A DNA stretch of 64,000 nt, taken from positions 16,949,001 through 17,013,000 of the forward strand of contig JAWQUS010000016.1 of NCBI GenBank assembly GCA_036365455.1. Reading direction: 5' to 3'. Source of the stretch: Macrosoma leucophasiata (lineage: Eukaryota > Arthropoda > Insecta > Lepidoptera > Hedylidae). The notes under the pieces are model-generated. The model made no database searches. It saw nothing but the letters and a program-made list of their open reading frames with translations, and was not told the DNA's origin. A program made the translations under genes and the position numbers. Shown here one piece after another: positions 63,758 through 64,000 of this stretch. How positions within the stretch are numbered: position 1 is the stretch's first letter; each line of letters starts with the position of its first letter.

Positions 63758-63840
63758 GTGTGTGTATCTTCACGCCAGGTCCCTAACCGGGTAGGCAGAG
63801 AGTGTAGAGCGCCAGATATCCCGGTCCTGACAAACCGCGT
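63758..63840 (-). repeat. Family F LINE end, minus
   Basis: TATCTTCACGCCAGGTCCCT, GGGTAGGCAGAGAGTGTAGA and GCCAGATATCCCGGTCCTGA. Confidence 0.7.
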
Positions 63841-63905
63841 CGTTTACCCACCCTCAGTCGGTTAAAAATAAAAAAGGGAAGGCAGAGTTTGACGCATTGG
63901 TGTGG

Positions 63906-63979
63906 GACCTCTGTAGCTTAGAGGTAAAGCGGCTGGACTGATTATCCTGAGGTTGCAGGTTCGATTCCTGCCTGAAGTC
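63906..63979 (+). tRNA. tRNA-like sequence, diverged
   Basis: D arm GCTT...AAGC, T arm GCAGG-TTCGATT-CCTGC fully paired, box B GGTTCGATTCC a perfect consensus. The acceptor pairs imperfectly (GACCTCT with TGAAGTC), and the anticodon arm (GGCTGGACTGATTATCC) is irregular. Related to 9720-9794 by the GCGGCTGGACT and CCTGAAGTC blocks. Confidence 0.4.
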
Positions 63980-64000
63980 GAATTTTTATTTCCCATTTTT

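Overview
The window is AT-rich, repeat-dense, intron-containing eukaryotic DNA, almost certainly a nuclear scaffold of a moth or butterfly. Three things point there: an insect-type globin gene whose protein starts with a tryptophan-rich WWGGDP stretch; several tRNA-derived SINEs, RTE-type and jockey/CR1-like LINEs and a Penelope-like element of the kind common in Lepidoptera; and many copies of short nonautonomous repeats. The species cannot be named from the sequence alone.

Only two cellular genes can be reconstructed with confidence. The first is deoxyhypusine hydroxylase (DOHH) on the minus strand, four coding exons between 28149 and 23072, encoding 306 residues with all four His-Glu iron-ligand pairs. 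The second is a globin on the plus strand, three coding exons between 42960 and 46675, encoding 183 residues with distal and proximal histidines and introns at the two ancestral globin positions. A weak candidate last exon of an unrecognised gene lies at 18271-18475 (minus), and a pair of divergent candidate first exons lies at 29692-29968 next to a cluster of TATCGATA motifs.

The rest is mostly mobile DNA in layers. 1-10 kb: tRNA-like repeat units (one tandem array of 308-bp units), a 346-bp MITE, a Penelope-like element with inverted arms, and RTE tail fragments. 12-22 kb: tRNA-like sequences, nested foldback MITEs and an inverted pair of an unnamed repeat. 22-30 kb: DOHH with its upstream region and a partial copy of its last exon. 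31.5-38.7 kb: a three-level nest, where an RTE fragment sits inside a jockey/CR1-type LINE, which sits inside another RTE copy. 40.9-42.2 kb: a decayed hAT transposon with an 8-bp target duplication and a SINE inside it. 43-47 kb: globin with repeat-filled introns. 47-64 kb: MITEs, SINEs, a 43-bp-periodic palindromic repeat cluster at 58.85-59.0 kb, and a head-to-head tRNA-like pair at 59.66-59.85 kb.

One A-tailed repeat family of about 285 bp (called family A here) has roughly twenty full or partial copies on both strands and is the most frequent element. DOHH and globin are unrelated in function, and there is no operon-like logic; the window is best read as two housekeeping-type genes in a transposon-rich background.
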